Below, in pieces: positions 12,090 to 25,213 of a stretch of DNA of 64,000 nt. Source of the stretch: Whitmania pigra (Eukaryota; Annelida; Clitellata; Hirudinida; Haemopidae). The stretch's first letter is position 1; every line of letters starts with the position of its first letter. The notes beneath the pieces were generated by a model. The model ran no database searches and was not told the origin of the DNA. It was given only the letters and a program-made list of their open reading frames with translations. The DNA lies in NCBI GenBank assembly GCA_021613335.1, contig JAJTWR010000454.1:193501-257500 (forward strand). The letters are read 5' to 3'. The position numbers were made by a program, and so were the translations under genes.

Positions 12090-14588
12090 TTAGCGTCTAT
12101 TGGCTTGGCCCGGTCCCGAAGGTTGGAGCTGATTGATCGACCCGACCGAGGGTTTGCAATCGACCGACAAATCGTCTCCGTCCACGGGAGGAGCTTTGTA
12201 TTGGGAATTCTCCAATCTAGAGATGAGTCTCTCGTCCTCCTCGCCCAATTCGCCGCCCATCAGCGTGGGCTCGCCGACGAGCATGACGTCTTGGACCAAT
12301 CCGTTCGCAGGAAAGATGGGACCGATGCCGCTTCCTATGTTGACGACGCCGTTGCTGTTGTTGGTGCTCGGAGATTTCTTGGCCTTGGAAACCATAGAAG
12401 GTGTTGGACTGGCAGGATTTCCAGATTTGTTGCCTCCGCTATTCGATGCCTGAGATTTTTTCTTCCTCCTTTTGGCGGCCGGCCTCGAAGTCTCTGGTAA
12501 CGATTTAACGATTTAAATTGTTAACGATTAACAATTTAAATAAATAATGACTTAACAGATTTGTGATAAAAAACTCGTCTATTATTCACCTGGTGGTGCA
12601 ACAATCCTCTGCCACTTTTGGAACAACGTTGTCTTCAGACAGTCCCTTGGGCTGAGACCATAGACTTTGTGTCTGCACATGAGCTCCTGCATCGGTTCCA
12701 GAATGACGCAGAGCTGCATGAGATTAATATTTCAATAAATAAAAAGTAACTTAGTGGTTCTCGCAATGTGTGAAGTTCTTAACACAAAGACCCATTACCA
12801 TATCTATGACGTAACATCAGATATCGAGAAAATTACCCTCAGTCTTGAAGTTCTGTTGGAACATTAATCTAATAACACGTTATAATCATAATACAGTGGA
12901 ACCTGGTTATGTCGCCAGCCTAGAGGTTTGTCAAAAAACTGCAGAACACACAATTAATTTAGTAATTATTGTTCAACAGTCAAATTCACCCTCAAGAAGT
13001 TGAGAGTGTTTTTGGTCAGACCCTGGCATGTTATGTTCTGAGACAACTGATCAGCTAATCCTGGGTCTTGCTGGGGGCAAAAAAAGTTTAAGTTTAAATC
13101 AGTCAAGTTTAAGCCATGTAATGTAATGTCTTTTCTATCTTAAAAGGGATTAAACAATTTCTATCTAAAGTGATTAAACAATTTCTATCTAAAGTGATTA
13201 AACAATTTCTGTCTTAAGTGATTAAATAATTTCATTGTGATATTGCAGTGATAATAATAAATGAATAATAAAAATATAACAAACAAACTTGGACAGACAG
13301 GACACTCCTAGGCACGAGCTCATGATGTTGTCTGGTCATGAAATGCCAGGACCTAATCCTCATGAGGTCATCGAAGGTGAATTCCAGCATCAGGTGACCG
13401 TCGGTAACGACCTTGAGGACAATAAAGAGAGAATGAGCACACAATTTCACGGAGGTGTCGTGATTTAAAGAGAAAATGTAAATCATATTCCCTATAAAAC
13501 ATAACCATTATAAGATGCTGATTCTGAGAGGTCAAACAGATCTTGAGACTACATAATTCATGAGTTTCTCATCAAATTATTAACATTAATTTCACACACT
13601 TTTTAAAAGGAACATAACTTAATTTGAAAATGTTAAAAATTACAGCTAATAAAAAACTTATATACGTTATATGCCTGAGCACAAACATTGTCAATTAACA
13701 TATTGAATTTAATTCAAACAACAGTGATAACCACGAACCTTTGTGAATACATTTTTTCCATGGTAGGAAACCATGTAGGCCTGTTCACAATCGAGGATAA
13801 TGGAGGTGTTTTGGAAAGATTCTTTGCAATACTTGAGGATGTAATAGATGTCAGTCACGCCACCCTCAAAAAGACTGCGGAAATATCTGGGAATGAGGCT
13901 CCTGCCGATGGCTGGATGGAAGTGCAGCGAGAGAAAAGAAAGGAAGAAGATTCATTTAATAGTTTTTACATTGATTAGCATGCTTTCATCCAAATTATCC
14001 ATCATTCTTTGCTTATTTTCTTTGTTTTGCTTTTTATATTTTTTAATGATTACATTACAATCTATGTAAAATATAATCACAATTATCCTAAATATACAAA
14101 ACTTCTTTGAATTCATGAAAACATTTGTAAGTAATTTTTAAATTTGGTCCAATCGGAGATGTACAAATTCCGAAAGATCTACTTACTGTATCTCTTAGGC
14201 CCATCTTCCAAAGTGAATGACAATGTCAGGATCGCATCATCCTCGAAGAATTCCGTGGCAAATGCATCCCACCACAAGTTGTCACTGTCCTGTTTGAGTT
14301 TATTAACATAATAAATTATGATTAGATGCACTTTGAAAAACCACTATTTTCATTAAATAGACGAATTTATGATTATTAATGCCAATAGAACTTTAGTTAA
14401 AATTTGTGAGATACCTCATTTGAATTATGAGATAATGACTTTGAGAGATATGCTTCAAAAATATTTATTTCGTAGAATATATACTCAATAAAAGCTAATC
14501 TCAAGGTTTTACATCCATCCTTTGCTGGAGCCTTTTGTTCATCTCATGTATTCTATAGTCAGGATGACCCATGAAAGGAGCTGGCCTC
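12090..14588 (-). CDS. LDB1: LIM-domain-binding protein, LDB1/LDB2/Chip type (5' partial)
   Basis: Seven exons in transcript order: 14513-14588, 14187-14289, 13739-13911, 13289-13411, 12990-13070, 12590-12713 and 12090-12493, about 361 residues. The N-terminal dimerisation domain holds HPDYRIHEMNKRLQ, DNLWWDAFATEFFEDDA, IGRSLIPRYFRSLFEGG and DDLMRIRSWHF. A lysine/arginine cluster (KRRKKK) follows as a likely nuclear localisation signal. The last exon contains the LIM-interaction domain, VMLVGEPTLMGGELGEEDER, then LISRLENSQY. LDB proteins are nuclear cofactors that dimerise and bridge LIM-homeodomain and LMO proteins to distant enhancers. The first visible exon begins in phase 2, so at least one more 5' exon exists and was not identified. 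The symbol covers the single invertebrate orthologue of vertebrate LDB1 and LDB2. Confidence 0.93.
12892..12950. mobile_element. Solo end of the PPP1R37-intron transposon family
   Basis: TACAGTGGAACCTGGTTATG and the following 30 bases match the left end at 405-450 with a few substitutions, including the GCCAGCCTAG block. Similarity stops after about 55 bases and no matching right end was seen nearby. It lies in an LDB1 intron. Confidence 0.7.
13146..13235. repeat. Tandem repeat, 24-base unit
   Basis: About 3.5 copies of a unit containing GATTAAACAATTTCTATCT, in an LDB1 intron. Confidence 0.9.
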
Positions 14589-16437
14589 CTTTTAAAGATA
14601 AAATCCCATATAAGTCTTTTAATCAGCTCAAAACTGATGACAAATGCAAACAGTTTACATCTACTAAACAAAACAATTTAAAAATTTAATATCATTTCAG
14701 TAAAAATATGTTAAATTTCCAATCAATGAAAATCTTCATGCCAGTAAAAAATAAATTAAATTACCCAAAAATTTAAGTCAAACAAATAGCTGCAATAAAT
14801 AAATGCAACGTTTCAAAACACTAGGCAACAAGCAGAACTTACATTACACCATAGTCTCTTTCAAACATATTGGATGATTACCTCCTGATTAAAAATATAC
14901 CGTTCTTAATTGACCTTTAATCATTTAATTTAAGAATATACATAGTAAGGTTTAAAATAAAAGGCCAATAAAACGTGTTCAGAAAATAAACAAATAGCCA
15001 GATAATAGAACCTACTGCTCAGCAGTTGCTGGAAACGTATCTTGATCTTTTAAAATCTAAATTAGATCTTAAATCACGATGGGACCAGAAACAAAAAAGG
15101 GATAGAAACAAGATTAATGTATGCGCACAATTTCGGAGATGGTGGCAGACAATGCTCCAACAAAATTCCACTTTTAGTCACTTTCTTAATTCGACAATCG
15201 TCTGAAATAAACTTCCAAAAATAAATATTTTCTAATTAATGTTTATTTTTTAACATATTATACTAATTACCGCAACATGATCTTCTTTTGGAGTAGCTTT
15301 TCCTCTTTGCAGTTTGAAGTTAGGTAGCTTCAATATCTGAACACAAACTTATGATATAAAATGACGTGAACCTAGCTTTAAAACTTGTGTAAATGAGAAT
15401 ATTGAAGATTATGATTTTCATTATCTTGTTTAACTGCGGGATATGATAAGGCACTTACGGCAAGATGATGGTGACGATGGTGATTATAAAGTCAAAGAAG
15501 GTAGATTTAAAAGTGTAAGTAATGACAACGATAACGACACCAGCTAACAACTTTGAGTCACAAGTCAATCAACATGATGATAACGATGTCCGCGCTGAAA
15601 GCATGATTTTCCTGTGATGTGACGATAATGATGCTGGAGGTAATAAAATTGAAAACGATTTAAGAAGCTCTAATGTTGTCCCTCAAAATGATCTCCTCAT
15701 CACCATCACCAGTTACAAACGAAGCCATTAAATCTCTTTCTAAATATTAAATCCCTCATTCAGTCACCTCATTCTCTTTCACACATTCACTTCATCAAAT
15801 TTTAGCAGCGCGACAAGCGGTCAAATCAAATCGAGAGTGGGAAACAGAACGAAAAGCAATTTGGGGAATAGGTAGCGCCGCATAGAAACGGACAAAAGAG
15901 AGAGGGCAGGCCTGGAAGGGGACTAATTTATGCGTTGTATAAAGGTAGATTACTGTACCAATTTAGATAGCATTTCGCGATAGTACCAGTCGGCTCTATC
16001 CCCAAAGCTTATGGTGTTTCGAGTTTGGGTGGAAAACAAGAAAAGAGAGAGGACACGGGTATTCCAAAGCATACGCATGCGAAGGTGTATCGGTGGGTAT
16101 TGGAGACATATACTAAATGACTTACTCCCTTGAAGACCGAAAAAGTCGACAAATGGGGTAGAGGTCGTTCTTTAAAATTTTGTTAATAATGACAATCATT
16201 ATCATCATCGTTGATTATCATTATTATAAGCGTTTCTCACAGTACTGCTAAAAAATGTTAATCACGTGTTTCAAATTTCTTTATTCACAGTTAGTACTTT
16301 ACTTCCAAAGAAATGGGATGCCTTCCTAAATCCGTTTTCTTTTCAACTTTTAGCGACATTAGACTTGCCATATGTTTATTTTAATAATCAATCATTTAAT
16401 AAAACATGTTATTTTCATTTTTATTAGCGTATTTTTA

Positions 16438-16593
16438 TTAAACATTATTGTTATTTGCCCTTTCCTCTTTTAGCATATCTCCTACGACTGACCTGGATAC
16501 AGTTGAAGATGGAAGAATTTCATTCAAAAAATTCTCTCTTGCCTTGATTTTCGCAACATTTGCGAGTGTCGCGAGAAATGAAGAGGCAACATC
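16438..16593 (-). pseudogene. Possible hAT-type transposase fragment
   Basis: A minus-strand open frame of 51 residues runs from an acceptor-like TTTACAG to TAA. It contains KARENFLNEILPSSTVSRSV and ends in an acidic/basic tail. The P-S-S-T-V-S-R-S-V pattern resembles the transposase stretch before the catalytic domain in hAT elements, from memory only. No flanking domains or terminal repeats were seen. It could also be a stray exon of an unrecognised gene. Confidence 0.3.
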
Positions 16594-17296
16594 CTGTAAA
16601 ACGTCGACAAAACATGTAAGCTAGTGCACTACTTTTAGAATTTGTAATATTGAAGCAACCAATATAGACAGACTCCATTATAAGCGAGCACGTTCTCGAT
16701 AATGAATGGCATCAGAGCGACATGACTTTTCAGTAATGAACAATTAATTTAAGGAATTCCGGAAATTAACTTAATACATGTGATTGCTTAATAATTTGAA
16801 TTTAATTGAAATAAGTTTGAATTTAAAAACAAAGTAGTGAAGTACTTCTTTTTATTTAAACATTTCGAGGGGGTCCTTTTTATCTAAGAAAAATAGTAAA
16901 GATAAGAAATCTCATCATGTGAATATCTTTATTTTTAAATTTTCTTAACTGTTTTCCAATAGAAATAGCAACATTTAATTGACCGAAGTGTTTAAAATGA
17001 CAGCACGCTGAGTATTCATTTACAGCGTGTCTTTTTCGGGTTGATTGGTTGAACAGTGGTGGAAGGGTTAGGGCCTTTCATTGGTGGATAAATAACTGCG
17101 AAAAGTAAATTACTCATATCTGTATATTGCTTGGAATAAATGTTGAAGTGAAACTCGTGTTTTAACCGAATCACAGCGTTAGGGTCATTCATTTCGGATT
17201 TGGCGAACAACAAATTATGCATTTTAATAGCAAGGTAATAGTACCAATTTCAAGCCTAAGAACTAAAACAATGCCCTTTAGTGGAATTTTTTTTAG

Positions 17297-17448
17297 ATGC
17301 TTCGTCCAATGTCGAGGCAACTGTAAAGTGTCTAGCTGCCGAACGCTGCCCCATTACTGCTTACGTGCTAGACAATCTATGCAGGAAAGATGGTCTATTC
17401 CGTCAATTAAAGGCAGTTTTTTTTTCGACTGAAAGTTTTGAAAAATAA
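17297..17448 (+). pseudogene. Exon-like open frame, possibly transposon-derived
   Basis: A strong polypyrimidine/AG acceptor at 17295-17296 is followed by about 50 open codons, including VKCLAAERCPITAYVLDN and LCRKDGLF, then TAA. Composition looks coding, unlike the surroundings. No family was firmly recognised. Its position 700 bases from the opposite-strand fragment at 16438-16593 suggests remnants of mobile DNA, but this is inference. Confidence 0.25.
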
Positions 17449-19311
17449 TTAGGGAATTTTCTTTTAAAATGTCATTAAAATTGAAGAATCCACTCTTCCT
17501 CCGAACATTAAAGACCACGATTTTAACTGAAAAATTATATCGAATTGATTATTTTCTCAACGAAAAGGGAATATATATATATATATATATGAAAGTTTAA
17601 TTGAACGAATATTAACAAATATATAAAACCATAACGCCACAAAAAAATAGTTTTTGTTAATATTGTAAAAAGTCATTTTTTGTTGCCGTCCATTTAATTG
17701 CTGTCGGAAAAATGATTATATTGAATGCGATTCAGAAATTGGCTTCGTCGAGGTATATGTGAGCACCAGAGCGTCTATGCTTCATTCAAACATCGAACAA
17801 TTAAAAATATAGTTATATTTTAAAATTGATAAATTCTGTCTAGGTAGAAATGTTTTTTCTCGTAAAAACTTCAATTATTTTCGACCATTTTATCAGTCGC
17901 CATTCGACGATTTCGAACTTTAAAAAGTTTATTGTTGAACACATATCGTCTGCTCGCTTTAGTAAGTGGATGCCTTTTTAGCGTCCATTAAATTTCACGT
18001 TTTCTTTGCTTCCAAAAAATCGACCATCACGATATAATATATAAAAATTAATACATAGTTAAAAAAAATGTTAATGCATCAACTTGAAGGATTATTTGAT
18101 CGTTTTGTGAATAGAATTCATTGCTATCTCTATTGCTCTTTGCGAGGTATAGGTTATAATAAACATCTAATAATTTATATTTAATCATCGATCGAAAAAT
18201 CCAATAATCCAATAATTTGAACTGATCATTAGAATGAAACTAGACAGGAAAAATAACATTAAAGACATGCGATTTTTGGTTCCACTTGTGAGCCTCTTTT
18301 CGGATGGCTGATTAGTGAGGGAATTTAAAACCTAGAAAAATTCAACAGGTCGCAGGTTAGACTCCGCCTCTTGGATTACTGCGGAATGTTCTATCGCCTG
18401 AAGGAACTTGTATTAGACTCGGGATTTATTTGCGCTACCACAAGCAGGTTATGAAATATTTATAAATTAACGTGCGAAAGTAAGTTACAAAGAATACTTT
18501 AGTTTCAAAGAAATTTATTTGCTAAAAGCATGTACATATATTACATTAATTTAAAAAAAATACATATTACAAATTTAATTGCTTGCCGACATGCCAGTTA
18601 CTGAATTTTACATTTTAATATCAATCATGTCTTATTCATCGTTCCGGCAAATGAAGAACGAACAAAAATCGCAGCAATTTTCAAAGAGGAATGCGAATTT
18701 AACGCGAGCATAAATCCGGCGTAGAGTCCAATGATTTGAGAGGAATGTCAGGCAAAGCTGGGGTTATGTGTGACATAAAGACGATTTTTAATTTCCTGCC
18801 AAATAACTTTTATCAAGCATACTAGTTGTGGCTTATGTGCGTGTATTTGCTAACTTTAAGAGGCGCCCTTCATTAATATGTCCACCGCCAGAGTGACCCT
18901 CGGGCATCGAGCGCGCACGGACGAATAGGCGGGTTTTGATGTGGCGTATGAACGCTGAGTTTGGAAATACTGGAGCAGAGATAAGCAGTATTAAAAGTAT
19001 TTTATCCGTTCCCCTCATTCACTCCACGACAAGGTACGCCGTTTGACGACGAGGTCTGAAACTTAGAAAAGTAGGAAAAATATTTTCAATCTTTTATTTA
19101 GTATTTTTTATTTCTCAAGCCGCTTTTAGTTAATTGCTTGCTTAGGATTTTCTGCTAAACGAAATATAATTTTTTTTTAAACTCTTCAGGAAAGAATACT
19201 TTGAAAATTCTAGGAGTTGAGAAAGAAATTTTGGTTTCTGAATTAAATGATTTGCAAGAAAATCACTAAAATTATTTGATTATTTGTCGACGAACTGGAA
19301 TAATTCAGAAG

Positions 19312-22300
19312 ATGAAAACAAAATGGCAGACATTTTCCTTACATCTGACGAGCACTTTGCTGGCCATGTTATTAGCAGACGACAGGATCCTTCCTGTCGT
19401 TGCCAGTGGCAACGGAAGATTTCAACAGCCCCTTCGTTACCATGCCAACGAAGAATCCGACGAGAACACGATTATTGGCGACGTTCGGAAAGACTTCCAG
19501 AAGCGGCTCGGAAAAATGGCCGACGGCAACGTAAACAACGCCATCGCCGATGGCAACGACAACAGGAACCGGTCGGCAAGTTTCACCTTCGCCTTCCTAA
19601 AAAATTCCAATCAGAAGTTCTTCAAGATAGACAGAACGACCGGTGTCGTCCGGACAACCTCGACTCGTTTGGATAGAGAGGCCATCTGCTCGAGCAATGT
19701 AAGCGGAATTGATAATCTTGCAGTGACTTGATGATGATGATGATGATGATAGTGCTAACCTTCGTTATAAAATCATTACAATTCTCAAAGGTCACTTTAG
19801 CAATGAACAAGTTCCTTAAGAAAACGTTATTAATAATGATTGTAATATTAATAATTATTTCAATATTATTTACTTGGGAAAAAATCCAATTTTAGATAAA
19901 TTAATCTTTCAATTGCGAAACATTCCAGTTACAATCTCTCGTACTTTCTTTTAATTAAAAGCGAGAATTTTCACTTTAAAAAAAAATAAAATAAAAATAA
20001 TAAAGTCAAACTCAAAGACGTTCCCATGGTGACCGATATTATAGATGACCATCGGCGTATATTTTCTGCATTGATGAGCATGTGCTTTGCATTTCTGTCA
20101 AGCCTACTTTATGTTTCCCGTATTCGTCTTTGAAAAATTAAGGCAAATAACATGTAAGATTTAAAACAATTAAAATAACAAGCATAATCAATGCTCAACT
20201 AATACTACGACTAAATTAAATGCCGCCATCAGGACACGTGCACCATCGAGACAGACGTCATCATCTACCGAAACTCGAGCCCTCAATCGATGGTCAAACT
20301 CATCTTCGAAGTGGTCGACATCAACGACAACCATCCCATCTTCCCCAACACCGTCCTCTCAGAAACCATTTCTGAAGGAGCAGGTAGAGGCGAACTGTTT
20401 TCAGTAAAACCAGCCACAGACAAGGACACTCTTAAGTTTGGCGTCGTCAGGTATTTCCTCAGAGATACTTTCGGAGGGCTGTTTGACGTCTCTTTCAAAG
20501 AAAGAGCCAACCACAGGGAGGTAATGATGACTTTTTTGCTTATAATATTTTTTATTATAATTTTACATTTATATTTTGCTACATATTAGATTAATATTGA
20601 TGACGATGCAAAAATCAGTTGTTTTTTTTTTTTGCGTTTCTTCACGATAATTCAGTTTGACGTTTAAATGGTTTCGAAAGGCATCTTTGTTATACGAAAA
20701 AATATTCTTATGGTATTTCCCAACCAATCGTGCAGGAACCTTCCGTGACGATCCACCTGAAAGGATCTTTAGACAGGGAATCGAAAGACTTTTACTCTCT
20801 CGAGTTGTTAGCAGCAGACGGAGGACAGCCGCCTAAGACTGGTTCCATGTTTGTGGACATCAGCATCTCAGACGAAAACGACAACGCCCCTGTCTTTCAG
20901 AATCTTCCAAACTATTTGGAGATCCCAGAAAATACTGTCGTGTCCAATTTTTTCAGAGTTCAGGCTCTGGATAAAGACATCGATTTGAACGGAAAAGTGG
21001 AATACCACTTGTCACCGGAGTCTTCGTACAGATTTGGACAAGATTTCGACATTAACAAGATCACCGGTTCTTTAAAGATACTTCGGCCTTTAGATTACGA
21101 ACTTTACGACGTAGCAGTACTCGTTATTGTTGCCAACGATATTGGAATTTACAGGCATTCAGCCTCTGCTTCTCTCACAGTATCCGTCATCGACACGAAC
21201 GATAATGCCCCGGAAATCGACATCATAGACAACAACAACAACAACAACAAGTCGACGACAATCCGTTCTCGAGAAAAAGAATCAGAAGGAAATAAAAAGC
21301 TTTTGACCGTGGAAGAGAACTCTCCGCCTAAAACAGTCGTCTCCTCCTTCCACGTTTTGGACTTGGATTCTGGTCCAGGAGGATTCGTGGATTGTTCGGT
21401 GTCTTCAGAAAACGGAGATGAACAGGAATTATTTCAGTAGGCGACTATTGGTTCAATTAATCTTATAAAGAATGGATTCTGATGTTAAAAGTTAAAAAAT
21501 TATAATTTAAGGAAATTTATCTTTGATAGCTTGGATAGCTAAAAATAAAATCTGCTGTTATGTTTAGCACCACAATTTACTAAAAAGCTGCAATAGCAAC
21601 TTTTTAGAAGTCGTCTATTAATATTTCTTAAAAATTAGGAAAAACATTCGTGTAATGTATCGCGAAATACCTTTAGCAGAACGTCGCAAATAACGTAGAG
21701 GCAGTAATAGAAGATTTATCAGGATATGGAGGATATGGATAGAGGCTTAAGAGAGCAAACGAGTGACCTGATTTACCATTTCAGTCACCAAATTTCGTGC
21801 AACAAAATCTCAAAAGCATGCGCCTGAATTTAATTTGATGACTATTATCATTGTTACTCATAATTAACAATTAATGCGCTAGTTTATTTTAATGTTTTTT
21901 TTTATAGTTTTTTTAAAATTTTCTTAAATTATTTCAGGAGCAGTTGTTCAGTTATTTTCATGAGGTTACGAAATGTAAATACATACAAATTAATTGATAT
22001 TGTTAATAGTCGGACTTGTTTTTTGTTTTTCAAAAAATCCACTTTTCACATTTCTTCTTCCAGATTTAGTCGTAATTAAACCTGCTTTAATGTGGCGAAA
22101 TCGAGTAAATTTTCTCCTGCCTCGCAAATGAGGTACTCTGTTATGTCGCCACAGTTGATAAGTTATGCTTTTTTTTTAAACTACAAAACAATTACTACCT
22201 AAGTCGTGCTATTTTCAAACACATTGTGATTATTTCTTAAATAATTGCAATGTCGTTCATTATTTGCAATTATAACCTTATAAACAATGTGTTATCGTTG

Positions 22301-25213
22301 TCCAACAGAATTAAAAAAATCACTGCAAATGACTTTAACCTGCTGACGACTAACAATGCCAACCTGGATCGCGAATCGATAGACAAACATTTTCTCAGCG
22401 TGACGTGCAAAGACTCAGATGTCAATCAGCCCATGTCTTCCTCGATAGATCTTGTGATTGAAGTTACAGACGTAAATGACAATCCTCCTTTTGTACCTGA
22501 TTGTCCAAAAGAGTTTTCACTGAAAGAGGGAAATGAACCCGGATTCACGTTGGGGGAAATCGTGGCTTACGACGTCGACTTGGTAATTCAATTTTACATC
22601 ATGTCATAGCTTCAAAATCATTAGCAAAGTAATAATTCCAGCTTAATTCTTAAAACTAAGAATTCCGCTTTCATTATTTTGAATCATCTCACCTTTGAAG
22701 CTTGTAAATTTTTTGTAATAAAGTACCTTAAGAGAACTTGTTAATGTCGCATTAATTTATTCATCCCAATAGAGCAAAAATGGAACCATCGAATATTACA
22801 TTCCTAAGACCACTCCGACCCATCAATTGTTCGACATCCACCCAAGAGATGGTGTCCTCAGAATCCTAGAAATCCTTGACAGAGAGCATCAGGATAGATA
22901 CGAATTTCAGGTCGTTGCCAGAGACGAGGGGCATCTGCAATCGACGTGTGCCATCCTTTTGAAAGTCACTGACGTTGAAGATTGTGATCCAGTATTTGAG
23001 CAGTCTAAGTTTGAGCTTAAATTTTTTTTAGATTTAATTTGTTATTATCTCAAAAGTAGACATTTAGATTTGTTTATTAGGTTACTTTTATAAAAGCTGT
23101 TTATACATTAATAATGACTTACTACCTTTCTTTATTTTAGGATTTTAATATCACCATTAATACAAGAGCTTCTTAGTTTTACAGTGTTGATTAATTCTTT
23201 ACCACTGGATAACAATGACGCGATGTGGTTTGATTCATTTACGTTTCATTTGGCAATCAGATACTTCTTCAAGCTACACGGAGAACATTTCAATCCACTT
23301 CATCCCATTGGACAGGTAAGAGCTCTGGACAGAGACCTTCCGCCGGCCAACGCTATAACCTACAGCATCGTCGAAGAATATGAATTCCATGATTCATCTA
23401 AAAACGACAGTTCAGAAGCTGAATTTGAAGGCCGAGCAAATGAATCGATGCACGAAAGAAAATCAAATCACGATGCATTGTTGGGATCATCATCAGAATC
23501 CATTTTCGATATAAAATCAAACTCCGGACTCCTCTACACGGCCAAACCCTTGCGAAGGTCTCATGCAAACAGAAGTCATTTTGTACTGCTTGTCATAGCC
23601 ACGAGTGGAATCGATCAAATTGGAACTGCCACTGCAGAAGTCCACATTGATATTTCACAAGTAAAAAGTCGACACAGAGCAATTTCTTCCAGTTTGATAG
23701 ATGAAGAAGTCGAAACTCTGTGAGTTTAGTTATGATTATTTATGCTGCTTGATCCAAAACATCATCGCTTTCCTTCAACTGAGATTATAATTAACATCGT
23801 ATTGTATTTGTAGTGCCGCTAATAATATTTCAAAGGATGGAAAATATGAAAACGGATCGGATGGGAAGAGCCAATCAGACGGTGGATCCCATTATTTGAA
23901 AATTCCGCTTCTCCTCGGCTTTACATGTGTCCTCGTCGGCATGACGATTTTTGTGGCTATAGTGGGTTCTGATTTTAACCAATTCTTGCAATTTCGTTTA
24001 ACGAAAAAAAAATTAAAGAAAAGTAAGAACATATACTGACTACAAGAACAGTTTTGTTGCTAATGTTTTTGCACAGATAATACTCCAGGCCATTTGCACG
24101 AAACTTTCTCTAGCACGACCTACTACTAATCTAATTTGGACTAACGACAAGCGTCAGAGAACTGGACAGTCAGGCAATCCTCCGAATTTCAACTGCTCCA
24201 ATAAAACTCTAACCCAAAACGGATCTTCCACTAGGCCACGTCTCCATTTATCGAGAGTTCTCAACCTGACTCAGCACTTTGTCAAACCTATGTTTTCTAG
24301 AAGCAGAGCAGGCACCAGTCAAGATCCAAGTGAACATGAAAAGGAAGATGAAAAGAACTCACCAATCACCAAAGGTTTCAGGATGTCTGAAGAAAAGCAG
24401 AATGCTTTGTTGGATTCTCTGGTGACCTCATCCTCAACGTCTTCGCAGTCTCTTTTGTATTCGCCTAGACGTGCTTCTGGCTACAAGGTTATTTAAATAT
24501 CTAAAATCTGTTTTTATATCTTGTCAAGTATTTAGGGGCGGCAAATTTTAGCAGGTTGGCTTTGTTTGTGGTTTAATTAAAAAGATGTTTGTGATTCGAG
24601 ATGGAAAAAAAGTTCTAATATTCTTTTTCAAATAGTACTAATGACTGACAACAAAACTCGTTCAATAAACATGCTCATCGCTTCTAATCCTATAACACTA
24701 TAACTCTCATCTAATGTTTGTTGAATTCTGGTGTGCCTATTTTTTATTGAATTAATATTACTTATTTATTACTTATTCAATTTTCAATTGTAGCCGTCCT
24801 CAGATTCGAAAGAAGCAGACTCAATGGACGCCTACAGGACGAGCACACTCCCGGTAAGCTGTAGGGACAGACGATCCAGTGGTTATTATTCCCCGAGTAG
24901 AAGTACGTTCTCTGCCAACGTTGAAGAAGCGGGTGTCCTGCTCAGAAATGGATCGAGAAGGAGTGACGACAGCAGTAGAAAGCCGCCGGCTGATGCAGAC
25001 GAAGACAACCTCCATCGACACGACAAGTCTCAAATTGCCGACAATACTTTGATCTTCAGACTCTTTGACAGTCAGTTGCCATTAACCTACCACGGAAGAT
25101 CCAAATTCCAGGGTAAGACGACTGAGGAGAATCAAAAGTCGAATGAAAATCCAGCGACCTTACCCAGCAGCAAGCCAATAACTGGCAGGTTTTTGTGGTA
25201 CCACGACGTATGA
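19312..25213 (+). CDS. Protocadherin-like cell adhesion receptor
   Basis: Nine exons: 19312-19698, 20233-20520, 20736-21436, 22309-22582, 22773-23008, 23261-23719, 23814-24022, 24114-24487 and 24794-25213, giving 1115 residues. A signal peptide (LTSTLLAMLLADD) leads into six cadherin repeats. Calcium-linker motifs are DINDNHP (near residue 160), DENDNAP (275), DTNDNAP (382), DVNDNPP (514) and a degenerate DVEDCDP (619). LDRE and DxD calcium motifs recur. The transmembrane helix is PLLLGFTCVLVGMTIFVAIV at about 812-831, followed by KKKLKK and a Ser-rich cytoplasmic tail of about 280 residues. The architecture is that of non-clustered protocadherins, which mediate calcium-dependent adhesion. 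No catenin-binding motif was recognised in the tail. The frame-keeping acceptor of exon 8 is TCTCTAG at 24107-24113, since an earlier AG gives a stop. AATAAA sites follow near 25470. Confidence 0.92.
21437..22308 (+). other. Large intron 3 of the protocadherin gene
   Basis: An 872-base AT-rich intron within the fourth cadherin repeat. The donor is A|GTAGGC and the acceptor CCAACAG, phase 2. No coding content. Confidence 0.8.

Larger units (their letters stand above)
14589..19311. other. Gene-poor region between LDB1 and protocadherin
   Basis: It should contain the missing LDB1 5' exon(s) and promoter (minus strand) and the protocadherin promoter (plus strand). The stretch at 15770-16100 is less AT-rich and could be an LDB1 5' region, but no coding match was found. 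Two transposase-like fragments lie at 16438-16593 and 17297-17448. A short (AT)n run occurs near 17572-17590. Confidence 0.5.

Noticed and set aside
15270..15340. Minus-strand exon-like segment as a candidate LDB1 5' exon
   Set aside because: It is open with plausible splice ends, but its end phase (0) does not fit the phase 2 entry of the exon at 14588, and it has no LDB1 resemblance.
16668..16745. ACAGACTCCATTATAAGCGA as another transposon end
   Set aside because: It is only loosely similar to the 405-1047 ends, and no partner end or TA pair could be shown.
23310..23320. Strong donor-like GACAG|GTAAGAG inside protocadherin exon 6
   Set aside because: Reading through gives the expected cadherin block IGQVRALDRD, so the site must be exonic in the normal transcript.
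24070..24113. Earlier acceptors for protocadherin exon 8 (TTTGCACAG at 24068-24076 and CTCCAG near 24088)
   Set aside because: Both put the exon in a frame that hits TAA after about 20 codons. TCTCTAG at 24107-24113 keeps a 374-base open exon.
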